A DNA stretch of 64,000 bases from positions 33,055-97,054 of the forward strand of contig CBDCVG010000042.1 in NCBI GenBank assembly GCA_965222765.1, read 5' to 3'. How positions within the stretch are numbered: position 1 is the stretch's first letter; each line of letters opens with the position of its first letter. Below the pieces are notes generated by a model. That model made no database searches. It was not told the DNA's origin and worked only from the letters and a program-made list of their open reading frames with translations. This document shows, piece by piece, positions 18,106-26,840 of this stretch. This DNA comes from Caldora sp965222765. GTDB lineage: Bacteria; Cyanobacteriota; Cyanobacteriia; Cyanobacteriales; Coleofasciculaceae. The position numbers and the translations under genes were made by a program.

Positions 18106-18211
18106 GCAACTTCTCCACGTCTAAATTGCTATTTTCCTTAACTGGTTTGACTTTCAGCGGTACGTAGATATGCTTGAAGGTGAACTTTTTCACAAAAACT
18201 CTATCCTTCAT
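18038..18211 (-). CDS. Possible small protein overlapping the start of gene A
   Basis: A 57-codon frame (MKDRVFVKKFTFKHIYVPLK at its start, very basic) begins 106 bases upstream of gene A and ends inside it in another frame. It has no clear ribosome-binding site. The first ~35 residues look protein-like, and the rest reads across gene A's own codons. It may be a leader peptide, or the original N-terminus of gene A displaced by a frameshift. Weakly supported. Confidence 0.2.
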   Translation of the reverse strand: MKDRVFVKKFTFKHIYVPLKVKPVKENSNLDVEKLHDKRYLRKSSAKEHQADRNLFL

Positions 18212-18434
18212 CACTTAACTACTCCCTAAGCTCGGACAATTACAGAAATTTGTATATTTAAAAAATTAATATTATTAAAAGAAAAATATTTTGTGGCTTA
18301 TATATTTAAGACCAAGTAAAAGTAATATATTTCAATTCTCATGAAGCGTCCTTTGTGATTAGTGCGATCGCACTTAACTTATGCAATGGTATATTCTTGT
18401 CTGAATAGTTGAATGTCTGATAAAATTAAAGACT

Positions 18435-18734
18435 TTGCCCTATCAAATTCTTTTCTCTGAAGAAGTTAACGCTCATCTACAATTTTTAACTGTTCACGAT
18501 CAAGGTATAGTCATTGATGCCATCGAAGAGCAGCTACTCTACCAAGCCAGCGTTCCTACCCGAAACCGCCAACCAATGAGACCTAATGATATTGCAACTT
18601 GGAAGTTGCGGATCGGAAATTTGCGGGTATATTACGATATATAGGAAAAGCCAGAGCAAATAGTCCAAATTCTGGCAATTGGAGTGAAAGAGCGTAACCA
18701 AGTACCCATTGGCGATCGCTATTTAGAGCTATGA
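18435..18734 (+). pseudogene. RelE/ParE-type toxin gene interrupted by one nonsense codon
   Basis: The frame starts at TTG 18435 (LPYQILFSEEVNAHLQFL) and contains the RelE-like core WKLRIGNLRVYYDI. A TAG at 18642-18644 follows, exactly where relatives usually have Glu. Reading through, the frame continues with intact family sequence (EKPEQIVQILAIGVKERNQV, then IGDRYLEL) to TGA at 18732. A single base change would restore the full 99-codon toxin. Its end overlaps the antitoxin-like ATG (ATGA), the normal operon layout. Type II mRNA interferase toxin, now probably inactive. Confidence 0.8.
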
Positions 18735-18790
18735 AACATCTAGACCTAACTCAAGCAACAGATTCTCTAGGAGCCTACATCCAAAAATAA
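18731..18790 (+). pseudogene. Truncated antitoxin (Phd-like) remnant
   Basis: Nineteen codons (MKHLDLTQATDSLGAYIQK) begin in the toxin stop and end at TAA, which overlaps the ATG of the S9 peptidase (TAATG). The start resembles the beginning of Phd/YefM-type antitoxins found after such RelE genes. The DNA-binding and toxin-neutralising parts are gone, which fits loss of toxin activity. Confidence 0.6.
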
Positions 18791-20745
18791 TGACCAAACA
18801 ACAAATTGCCCCTTATGGTTCCTGGAAATCCCCCATTACATCTGAGCTGATTGTTGCTGGCTCAATTGGTTTAGGGAGTGTTGTTCTAGATGGTGATGAT
18901 GTTTACTGGATTGAGGGACGACCAGCAGAAGCAGGACGTAATGTAATTGTACAACGAACACCGGATGGTCAGATAACCGAAGTGACGCCAGCTCCCTTCA
19001 ATTCTCGTACCCGGGTTCACGAGTATGGTGGTGGTGCTTTTACTGTAAAAAAAGGTACAATCTACTTCTCTAATTTTGCTGACCAACGTCTTTACCAACA
19101 AACCGTTGGCTCTCAACCCCAACCCCTAACACCTAAAGCTAAAGAATGCTATGCAGATGGAGTAGTTGATACTCTACGAGGACGCCTCATTTGTGTACGG
19201 GAAGACCATTCTGATGGGAGTAAAGAGCCACTTAACAGTTTAGTCAGTATTAGTCTACAGAAGAATGATAACGCTGGGGAAATTACCCCAGATGTGCAAG
19301 TAATAGCCTCTGGAAATGACTTCTACTCCTCTCCTTGTATCAGTTCCGACAACTCTCAACTAGCATGGCTGAGCTGGAATCATCCTTATATGCCTTGGGA
19401 TGGAACTCAACTCTGGGTTGCCAACATTGAAGAAGATGGCAGCTTAGGGGAAGCTCAATTAGTTGCTGGTGGGTTTGATGAGTCGATTTTTCAGCCAGAA
19501 TGGTCACCTACTGGGGTACTATACTTTGTTTCAGACCGTACTGGTTGGTGGAATCTCTACCGTTGGCAACCTTCTGCTCCAGGTGGAGAAGTTGAGCCAT
19601 TGTGGGAGATGGCGGCAGAGTTTGGACTTCCCCAATGGGTGTTTGGTATGTCTACTTATGGCTTTGAGTCAGAAAATCGCCTTATCTGCACTTATAGTCA
19701 GGATGGTATTTCCTACTTGGGGAGTCTCAACCTCCAGACAAAACAACTAGAGATAATTGAAACACCATTTACTAGTATCTCTTCGCTTCAGGTTACCCGT
19801 GGTAAAGCTGTATTTATCGCTGGTTCCGCAACGGAACCTACTGCTGTAGTGCAGCTAGATTTAGCAACTGGGGACATGATACTACTGCAACAGTCAACTA
19901 AGTTAGAGATTAGTCCAGGATACCTTTCTAAACCCCAAGCGATCGCTTTTCCTACAGAAGGGGGACTCACCGCCTATGGCTTTTTCTACCCTCCCCAAAA
20001 TCAAGATTACCAAGCACCCACTGGGGAAAAGCCACCCCTGCTAGTTAAAAGTCATGGTGGGCCAACAGCAGCAACATCTAGTACATTAAGCTTGAAAATT
20101 CAATATTGGACTAGTCGCGGCTTTGCATTCCTAGATGTTAACTATGGTGGTAGCACCGGCTACGGCAGGGAATATCGGGAGCGACTCAAAGGCAATTGGG
20201 GAATTGTAGATGTTGATGACTGTGTCAATGGCGCTAAATATCTAGCAGAGCAAGGATTAGTCGATGGAGAGCGGTTAGCGATCGCTGGTGGTAGTGCGGG
20301 AGGCTATACTACTTTAGCGGCTCTCACTTTCCGGGATGTGTTTAAAGCTGGAGCTAGTTACTACGGTGTTAGTGATTTAGAAGCTTTAGCAAAAGATACC
20401 CACAAATTTGAATCCCGCTACTTAGATGGCTTGATTGGACCCTATCCAGAACGGCAAGATATCTATGAAGCGCGATCGCCTATTCATTTTACCGATAAAC
20501 TTTCTTGTCCGGTGATTTTCTTCCAAGGACTCGAAGACAAAGTTGTGCCGCCTAATCAAGCGGAAATGATGGTGAAAGCTTTGAAGGCTAAGGGATTACC
20601 AGTAGCGTATGTTGCCTATGAAGGAGAGCAGCATGGTTTCCGCCGTGCCGAGAATATCAAGCGTACTCTCGATGGGGAGTTTTACTTCTACTCCCGAATT
20701 TTTGGCTTTGAACCAGCGGAGGCGATAGAACCGGTAGAAATTTAG
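18790..20745 (+). CDS. S9-family prolyl-oligopeptidase-like serine peptidase
   Basis: This 651-residue two-domain enzyme has an N-terminal beta-propeller (~1-370) and a C-terminal alpha/beta-hydrolase domain. The catalytic Ser502 lies in AGGSAGGYTTLAAL, Asp583 in QGLEDKVVPP and His615 in GEQHGF. The upstream SHGGPTAATS and DVNYGGSTGYGREYRERL are S9C signatures. Cytosolic, probably an acylaminoacyl- or dipeptidyl-peptidase that degrades peptides. The start ATG overlaps the stop of the antitoxin remnant, so it may now be driven by the old toxin-antitoxin promoter. Complete by family length. Confidence 0.93.
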   Translation: MTKQQIAPYGSWKSPITSELIVAGSIGLGSVVLDGDDVYWIEGRPAEAGRNVIVQRTPDGQITEVTPAPFNSRTRVHEYGGGAFTVKKGTIYFSNFADQRLYQQTVGSQPQPLTPKAKECYADGVVDTLRGRLICVREDHSDGSKEPLNSLVSISLQKNDNAGEITPDVQVIASGNDFYSSPCISSDNSQLAWLSWNHPYMPWDGTQLWVANIEEDGSLGEAQLVAGGFDESIFQPEWSPTGVLYFVSDRTGWWNLYRWQPSAPGGEVEPLWEMAAEFGLPQWVFGMSTYGFESENRLICTYSQDGISYLGSLNLQTKQLEIIETPFTSISSLQVTRGKAVFIAGSATEPTAVVQLDLATGDMILLQQSTKLEISPGYLSKPQAIAFPTEGGLTAYGFFYPPQNQDYQAPTGEKPPLLVKSHGGPTAATSSTLSLKIQYWTSRGFAFLDVNYGGSTGYGREYRERLKGNWGIVDVDDCVNGAKYLAEQGLVDGERLAIAGGSAGGYTTLAALTFRDVFKAGASYYGVSDLEALAKDTHKFESRYLDGLIGPYPERQDIYEARSPIHFTDKLSCPVIFFQGLEDKVVPPNQAEMMVKALKAKGLPVAYVAYEGEQHGFRRAENIKRTLDGEFYFYSRIFGFEPAEAIEPVEI

Positions 20746-21133
20746 AATTTAGAATTTAGAATTTAGAATACATAAAAAAATCCTTGATAAGGGTATTTTA
20801 AGCCAATTAGATTGCTGAAAGTAGCAAAGATGATTGTACAAAGGTGCGATCATCTTTGCTGATATCAAACCCAGTTAACATGATTCTCTTAAGGAGAATT
20901 ATTTGGGTAACCTTTTGACAAGGTAGGTAGTTATATCTGTAGCAAAAATGCTTTATTTGTGTTAAACGTAAACTTTGTGAAGAATTGTTTAACAGCTAGT
21001 GAAAATAGTTATCCAAATGTGCTATGCATTATTAAATAAATATTTAAATTTTAATCATTAATACCATGAATAGTCTCAATTAAAAAATAATTCACTTATG
21101 ATTAAAAAAGTGAAAATATCATGAGTCAAAACA
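20746..21133. other. Intergenic region with AATTTAGA repeats; no gene seen
   Basis: It begins with three to four GAATTTA units directly after the S9 stop, followed by AT-rich sequence with several short imperfect hairpins (around 20815-20860). No frame or RNA gene is recognised. The promoter of the lectin-like gene should lie near its right end. Confidence 0.5.
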
Positions 21134-21424
21134 ATGAGTATTATTCAAAGTGGTGTAGTTACCGTCGGCAATCAAAATGGCACTACTTTTGCCAAAGAAG
21201 TTACTATAAACTTTCCACAACCATTTCCTTCAACACCAACAGTCGTCGCCAATACTTTGCAAGAGCCTAACTTGCCGCCAATTCCAGATGCCTTCGCTGT
21301 ATCCATTGTATCGGTTTCTCCCCAACAAGCTGTTGCCCGTGTGTATCGAGTGGATATAAGTCCACCACAACAAGGTGGCTGGGCCCAAAATTTACAACTT
21401 GGCTGGATTGCCCACTCTTGGTAA
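21134..21424 (+). CDS. H-type lectin domain protein
   Basis: This 96-residue single-domain protein has no signal peptide. The spacing of IQSGVVTVGN, FAKEVTINFPQPFPSTPTVV, VARVYRVDIS and LQLGWIAHSW follows the H-type lectin fold (six-stranded sandwich that trimerises and binds GalNAc or related sugars, as in snail agglutinin and discoidin C-termini). In cyanobacteria such stand-alone domains are of unclear use; surface adhesion or self-recognition is possible. It sits alone between the S9 peptidase and a convergent small gene. Confidence 0.72.
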   Translation: MSIIQSGVVTVGNQNGTTFAKEVTINFPQPFPSTPTVVANTLQEPNLPPIPDAFAVSIVSVSPQQAVARVYRVDISPPQQGGWAQNLQLGWIAHSW

Positions 21425-21485
21425 CTCATCTCCACACTAAGTGTGATCAACGAAGCTGGTGCTGTAAATTTGTCACCAGCTTCGC

Positions 21486-21650
21486 TTAGGGCATCTTAAC
21501 TATAGGGATTAAAGATTCTATATCGTGAGCTAAATATTCAAAGCCCTCTGAAATTCTCTCTTCTGGTTCTACATCCATTTCCAGTGTCTTGAGTCTTTGT
21601 TCAAACAAGATTAGTTTTTGTTCTATATGGGTTAATCTTTCCTCTGACAT
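21486..21650 (-). CDS. Small coiled-coil protein, function unknown
   Basis: A 54-codon gene (starting MSEERLTHIEQKLILFEQRL) has a heptad-like amphipathic helix in its first half and an acidic second half (EPEERISEGFEYLAHD). A HIP1-type GCGATCGC lies just upstream. It resembles small cyanobacterial helper or antitoxin-like proteins in size and composition, but no family was recognised. It converges on the lectin gene. Confidence 0.45.
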   Translation of the reverse strand: MSEERLTHIEQKLILFEQRLKTLEMDVEPEERISEGFEYLAHDIESLIPIVKMP

Positions 21651-21788
21651 TACATGAAGTGCGATCGCGCTTCAACAATTGAAGTGATAAATTGTCTATT
21701 TTGCCCACCAATCGCTATTTGGCATCAATTAAGGTGGGCATTACGTTGAAAAACAACAAACAACAAACAACAAATGACAAATAACTAA

Positions 21789-22058
21789 TTAAAAAGCTTG
21801 AATCCATTCTCGCACTTCGTATTCAGTCCAAATGCCATTTTGCCAATAAGGGTCTGCCTCAACTATCTGACGCACAGTGGCTTCATCTTCTGCTTCATAG
21901 ATACCGAAGACTTTAGCTAGATCCTTGGTAGGACCAATAGTAACCAAAACACCAGATTCTTTTTGCACAGCAAGACCATCTAAATGAGCTTGTCGGTAAG
22001 GAGCACGCTTTTCCAGAACATTTTCGCAGTAGCTTCCCCACATTATGTACTTAGACAT
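21789..22058 (-). CDS. YciI-like domain protein
   Basis: This 89-residue protein has the YciI/YCII ferredoxin-like fold, in which YVVWG-type starts are followed by a conserved His-Asp. Here YIMWGSYCENVLEKRAPYRQ, then AHLDGLAVQK (His-x-Asp near residue 25) and FGIYEAEDEATVRQIVEADP. The family includes dehydrochlorinase-like and stress enzymes of mostly unknown substrate. I chose the ATG at 22058 because GAGG precedes it; an upstream GTG/ATG would add only MLIKIEELII. It stands 109 bases before pheT in transcription order reversed, same strand, likely a separate unit. Confidence 0.85.
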   Translation of the reverse strand: MSKYIMWGSYCENVLEKRAPYRQAHLDGLAVQKESGVLVTIGPTKDLAKVFGIYEAEDEATVRQIVEADPYWQNGIWTEYEVREWIQAF

Positions 22059-22167
22059 AATTATTAATTCCTCAATCTTGATTAACAAACAAGTAAGGAG
22101 TTCAGAAATACTCCTAATTAGGGTTGAGAAGCTATCATCTATTAGCCAATAGATGATAGCTCCAATC

Positions 22168-24669
22168 TCAACTTCTAAGGCTGACGCCGAACTTTTCCAC
22201 GAGAGTTTCTCGGACTTTTTGATGTACCTGCTCTACTTCTTTATCAGTCAAAGTGCGATCGCTAGCTCGATAAACTAACCTAAAAGCCAAACTCCTTTGT
22301 CCTTCAGGGACTGATTCCCCTTGGTATTCATCAAACAAATAAACTGACTCCAACAACTGGCTCCCAACTTTGAGAGTTGCTCGTTCAACTTCTGCTACAG
22401 ATACGTTCACTGGTGCAAAGAAAGCAAGATCTCGGTCAGCTGCAGGAAAGGTGGAATACTGCTTAAACCGGGGAGTTAACTTTTCATCCCGCTCCCAAGT
22501 ATCCAGGAGTACTTCCAAGTCTATTTCAAAAAGGTACACTGCTTCCGGCAAATCTCTTTGAGAGCGTAGTTGGGGATGTAGTTGACCAAATTTCCCCAAC
22601 CGCTCACCCTGCAACCACAGTGATGCTGTGCGCCCTGGATGAAGACGGGGATCGCTACGATCTGGTTGATACTCAACGCTAAGACTCAAGCGTTGAAATA
22701 CACTTTCTAATATCCCCTTAGCTTCATACCAGGACATCGGTGACTCTCGTCCTCCCTTGAGCCAACGACCTTCGGTAGGGTCACCACCCAAAATCCCAGC
22801 AATGGCATCAGCTTCTGCCAAACCTTCTTCTTCTCGCCAAAAAACTCTACCAATTTCAAAACCATTGAGGGTACTATTACCTTGCTCTAGGTTGTATTGG
22901 AAAGCATCAATCAACCCAGATAGTAAATCAGTGCGTAGGGCTGAGTATTCTGTAAACAGAGGATTGGCAAGACAAATTTGTTGTTCATCTTCTGGCTTTA
23001 CCAAAGAGTAATGTACCAATTCCGTCAGTCCAGCTGCCCGGAAAGCTTCTCTGAGCTGTCGTGTCAAAATTTCTTCTAGGGAAAGATAACCTAGTTCCGT
23101 CTTCTGTGGCAAATCATCACAAAATTTGTCATAGCCATAGAGACGGGCAATTTCTTCAATCAAGTCAATTTCTCGCTCTAAGTCGCGATGACGGTAGGGT
23201 GGTACTTTAACCATCCATTGAGTTGAATTTGAGGCTACTAAGGAACCCTTCTGCTGTGATGTTAGTGAAGCAGCTGTTACCTTCTCCGATCCTAGAGGTG
23301 TCAGTTCACATCCGAGAGCACAGAGAATCTTTTCCACATCTTCCGGGAAAATTTCCCCGGTTTCTTCTCCCAAATCTACTGGACCTAAGACCTGATTTAT
23401 CCGCTCAAGACGTAATTCAATCGAATGCACAGAACTACTGGGATCAGGTCTGTAATCAGCAATTTTCTGGCTAGTTGCTGTACCACCTGCCAACTCAGTA
23501 ATCAATGCGATCGCTCGCTTACAGGCTAAATCTAACTCTACCTGATTCACGCCCCGCTCGTAGCGAGCAGAAGCTTCTGTTCTTAAGCCTTGGCTGCGCG
23601 CAGAACGACGAATTGCTACCGGCTCAAATAGTGCTGCTTCCAGTACTATATTGTCAGTACCGTCGTGTACTTCGGTTGCTTCACCTCCCATCACTCCAGC
23701 TAAAGCAACAGGTTGGTCATTAGCAGTAATTAGTAAAGTTTGTGGTTGGAGGTTCCGGGTTTGACTATCTAAAGTTTGTAGGGACTCACCACTCTTAGCA
23801 AAGCGAACACCAATAGTTAAGGATTCTCCACCAGCAAAAGTTTGGAGACACTCCCGATCAAAAGCATGGAGGGGCTGTCCCCACTCCAGCAAAACATAGT
23901 TGGTGACATCTACTACATTATTAATCGGTCGCACCCCAGCATCTTGCAAGCGCCGTTGTAACCACTCAGGGGAAGGAGCAATCTTGAGCTCTTCAATTAC
24001 CGTACCAATATAGGCAGGGCAAGCTTGAGATTCAGTAATTTTTAAGTTGAGACTATCAGATTCAGAGGCAATAGATTTGTCAGGAATCTCTGGCAATCGC
24101 AAAGATACCCCAGTTAGAGCCGCTACCTCTCGTGCTACCCCTACCATACTTAGAGCGTCAGCACGATTAGCGGTAGCAGTCAAGTCAAGAATTACATCCG
24201 TAAGTCCCAAAAGTGGGCGAACATCACTGCCTAACTGAAGATTCTCCTCCTCAAAAATATAAATACCAGGTGATTCTTTTTCTAAGCCAAGTTCTGTCAG
24301 TGAACAAATCATGCCTTCTGAACGAACACCTCGCAGCTTAGAAGCGCGAATTTTTACATCAATAATTGGCAAGTAAGTCCCTACAGTTGCCACAGGCACA
24401 TAAGCTTCTGTTACAACATTAGCTGCACCACAGACGATATTTAATGAACCACTGACATCTCCAATATCAACCTGACAGACCCTGAGACGATCTGCATTTG
24501 GGTGGGGCTCTACATCCAAAACTTTACCCACTACTACTCCATCAGCAAACAGCCGACGATCTTCGATGTCTTCCACCTCAAACCCAGCAATAGTTAGGGT
24601 TTCGGCTAGCTCTTCTGGGGTTAGGGTCACCTCCACCAGTTCTCGCAACCAATTCAAAGAAATACGCAT
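22168..24669 (-). CDS. pheT: Phenylalanyl-tRNA synthetase beta subunit
   Basis: This 833-residue beta subunit partners PheS to charge tRNA-Phe. Domains in order: tRNA-binding EMAP-like domain (~40-150, DVEPHPNADRLRVCQVDIGD, RGVRSEGMICSLTELGL), B3/B4 editing domain (~205-400, NNVVDVTNYVLLEWGQPLHA), B5 (~400-520), the inactive catalytic-like core (~520-730) and the C-terminal ferredoxin-fold anticodon-binding domain (FPAADRDLAFFAPVNVSVAE, ~740-833). Length is normal for cyanobacteria. pheS is not in this window, as usual in this phylum. It is divergent from the SpkB-like kinase across a 408-base gap. Confidence 0.97.
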   Translation of the reverse strand: MRISLNWLRELVEVTLTPEELAETLTIAGFEVEDIEDRRLFADGVVVGKVLDVEPHPNADRLRVCQVDIGDVSGSLNIVCGAANVVTEAYVPVATVGTYLPIIDVKIRASKLRGVRSEGMICSLTELGLEKESPGIYIFEEENLQLGSDVRPLLGLTDVILDLTATANRADALSMVGVAREVAALTGVSLRLPEIPDKSIASESDSLNLKITESQACPAYIGTVIEELKIAPSPEWLQRRLQDAGVRPINNVVDVTNYVLLEWGQPLHAFDRECLQTFAGGESLTIGVRFAKSGESLQTLDSQTRNLQPQTLLITANDQPVALAGVMGGEATEVHDGTDNIVLEAALFEPVAIRRSARSQGLRTEASARYERGVNQVELDLACKRAIALITELAGGTATSQKIADYRPDPSSSVHSIELRLERINQVLGPVDLGEETGEIFPEDVEKILCALGCELTPLGSEKVTAASLTSQQKGSLVASNSTQWMVKVPPYRHRDLEREIDLIEEIARLYGYDKFCDDLPQKTELGYLSLEEILTRQLREAFRAAGLTELVHYSLVKPEDEQQICLANPLFTEYSALRTDLLSGLIDAFQYNLEQGNSTLNGFEIGRVFWREEEGLAEADAIAGILGGDPTEGRWLKGGRESPMSWYEAKGILESVFQRLSLSVEYQPDRSDPRLHPGRTASLWLQGERLGKFGQLHPQLRSQRDLPEAVYLFEIDLEVLLDTWERDEKLTPRFKQYSTFPAADRDLAFFAPVNVSVAEVERATLKVGSQLLESVYLFDEYQGESVPEGQRSLAFRLVYRASDRTLTDKEVEQVHQKVRETLVEKFGVSLRS

Positions 24670-25077
24670 TGGCTCCTAGCTTTTACCTTCCTTCGATTTG
24701 ATTATCTTACCGTTCTAAGAGAATTGGAGTAGGAGCTTCTTGGGAATTATCGTTTTATTTATGATTTTTCTGCGATCGCGTAATATCAACGGTGATGTCA
24801 CGCGATCGCAAAACTTTATAAATTCTCTGGGCAAAATTGAGCTCAACTTACAAATCTTCACAGTAATTCCGGGGTACTAGAGTCAATATTTCCCCATTTA
24901 TGCCAAGGTGAATAAAGAAATTAGGATATGCTGGATTTAGGTCAAATTGATTCCAACGGTTTACACAACTGAAGGTTCATTCGGCTGTACTTGTTAATAA
25001 AGATATAGTTTATTAAGCCGGGTGCTTAGATCCAGGCTTTGGATCGAAGTTAGGACAACGCCAATCGGTGACGCTGC
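24670..25077. other. Divergent promoter region between pheT and the kinase gene
   Basis: AT-rich spacer containing two HIP1-like GCGATCGC/GCGATCGCA sites near 24770 and 24800 and a small ATCCAGGCTTTGGAT hairpin near 25030. It should hold promoters for both flanking genes. No frame or RNA gene was recognised. Confidence 0.5.
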
Positions 25078-26703
25078 ATGAGTTACTGCCTAAACTCCAA
25101 CTGTCCTCAACCAAAAAATTCGACAGGAGCCCTAGTCTGTAAAGCTTGTGGCTGGAAGTTGTTGTTGCACAAAAAATATAGTGTGCTCAAGAAGCTGGGT
25201 CAAGGCGGATTTGGAGCCACATTTTTAGCGCAAGATGAGATACTACCCGGGAAACCGAAGTGTGTTATCAAACAGCTTCAACCAACGGCAACTGAGCCGA
25301 GCATGCTACAAATGGCCAAGGAGCTATTTAAGCGAGAAGCTCAGACTCTGGGAAAAATTGGCAATCATCCCCAAGTGCCAACACTGTTGAACTATTTTGA
25401 TGAGGATAGACATTTTTACCTAGTACAAGAGTATATTAGTGGTTCAACCTTACAACAGGAAATCAAACAGTCTGGTCCCCTACCAGAAGTTGGGGTAAAG
25501 CAATTTTTGAGTGAAATCTTGCCTCTAATCCAATACATCCATGGACAGAAGGTAATTCACCGGGACATTAAACCAGCCAACATCATTCGTCGAGATCAAG
25601 ACCGCAAACTGGTTTTGATTGACTTTGGTGCTGTTAAAGATCGAGTAGATCCTAATGCTGCTGCCAATACCTCAGATCAAACAGCTTTAACTAATTTCGC
25701 CATCGGCACTCCAGGTTTCGCGCCACCAGAACAGATGGCCCTGCGACCCGTTTATGCTAGTGATCTTTATGCACTAGGAATCACTTGCATTTACTTACTG
25801 ACAGGTAAATCGCCGAAAGACTTGGATTATAATCCTTCAACCGGTGAGATGATCTGGCGTAAATATGTAGATATCAGCGACCATTTTGCTGAAGTTTTAC
25901 AAAAAATGCTGGAGTCAGCTGTCCGTCATCGCTATCAGTCTTCTGGGGAAATCCTCAGGGCTCTTGACTTAGAACCTTACATCGATAGTTTAGCCCAAGG
26001 CTTAGCAACCACATCGAATAACCCACCTAAACCAAACAACCCTTACTCTGGAGATTTAACTCCTTCAAAATCCTCACATTCATCTCCTGGCTCATCTGCG
26101 ACGGCAAAAATGGCAGAGATCATTCGAGCAAGGAAGGCTCGCCAGCAAAATAGTGGTCCTCGGACTTCAGGTTTCTCGAGGAATATAGGTGTTCGTGGCT
26201 CTCAAGTCGGTATAAACTCAATGAACAGCCAGGGTATTACTACAGGAAGGAGGATGAATGCCAAGTTAGATACTAATGGTGTTTTAAAAGCTTATGGCAG
26301 GGGTCGGAGAGATTTTGCCTCCCAGGATTTAAGAAGTCTCAATCTTGAGAAGGCGAAATTACCCGGAGGCATTTTTCAGGATGCAAAGTTATTCAAAATA
26401 AATTTGCAGGGAGCGGATTTAACTAATGCTATTTTCGGTCAAGCAAATTTAAAACAGGCAAACTTGCGAGGTGCAACTTTGGTGAGAGCTTACTTTAACA
26501 ATGCTGATTTGGAAGGGGCAGACTTGCGAGGTGCAGATTTGAGTTATGCCCATATCACCAATGCTAATCTCAAAGGAGCAAATCTTTGTGGTGCTAATCT
26601 TTCAAGTGCCAAAGTTACTGAAGAACAACTGGCACAAGCTAAGACTAATTTTAAGACAGTGTTCCCCAACGGTAGGAGTGGTTTTAAGCGCAGATTGATG
26701 TAA
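25078..26703 (+). CDS. SpkB-like Ser/Thr protein kinase with pentapeptide repeats
   Basis: This 541-residue protein has an N-terminal Cys motif (CLNSNCPQPKN...CKACGWKLL), a kinase domain (~34-300) and a C-terminal pentapeptide-repeat domain (~425-525, ADLTNAIFGQANLKQANLRG and similar). Kinase residues: GQGGFGATFL glycine loop, Lys65 (CVIKQL), Asp163 (HRDIKPANI), Asp182 (IDFGAVKD), GTPGFAPPEQ. The Cys motif plus pentapeptides is the layout of Synechocystis SpkB, linked to motility and oxidative stress. The linker (~305-420) is Ser/Pro-rich. Soluble, acts as a cytosolic signalling kinase. Confidence 0.92.
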   Translation: MSYCLNSNCPQPKNSTGALVCKACGWKLLLHKKYSVLKKLGQGGFGATFLAQDEILPGKPKCVIKQLQPTATEPSMLQMAKELFKREAQTLGKIGNHPQVPTLLNYFDEDRHFYLVQEYISGSTLQQEIKQSGPLPEVGVKQFLSEILPLIQYIHGQKVIHRDIKPANIIRRDQDRKLVLIDFGAVKDRVDPNAAANTSDQTALTNFAIGTPGFAPPEQMALRPVYASDLYALGITCIYLLTGKSPKDLDYNPSTGEMIWRKYVDISDHFAEVLQKMLESAVRHRYQSSGEILRALDLEPYIDSLAQGLATTSNNPPKPNNPYSGDLTPSKSSHSSPGSSATAKMAEIIRARKARQQNSGPRTSGFSRNIGVRGSQVGINSMNSQGITTGRRMNAKLDTNGVLKAYGRGRRDFASQDLRSLNLEKAKLPGGIFQDAKLFKINLQGADLTNAIFGQANLKQANLRGATLVRAYFNNADLEGADLRGADLSYAHITNANLKGANLCGANLSSAKVTEEQLAQAKTNFKTVFPNGRSGFKRRLM

Positions 26704-26840
26704 TTAGGGAATTGTTGCTTGTTGTTTGTTGTTTGTTGTTTGTTGTTTGTTATTTGGGAGCGGAGAACTCTTAACATAAGTTTCCTTCTTCTTGACTACA
26801 AATGACTAATGACCAATGACCAATGACTAATGACTAATAA

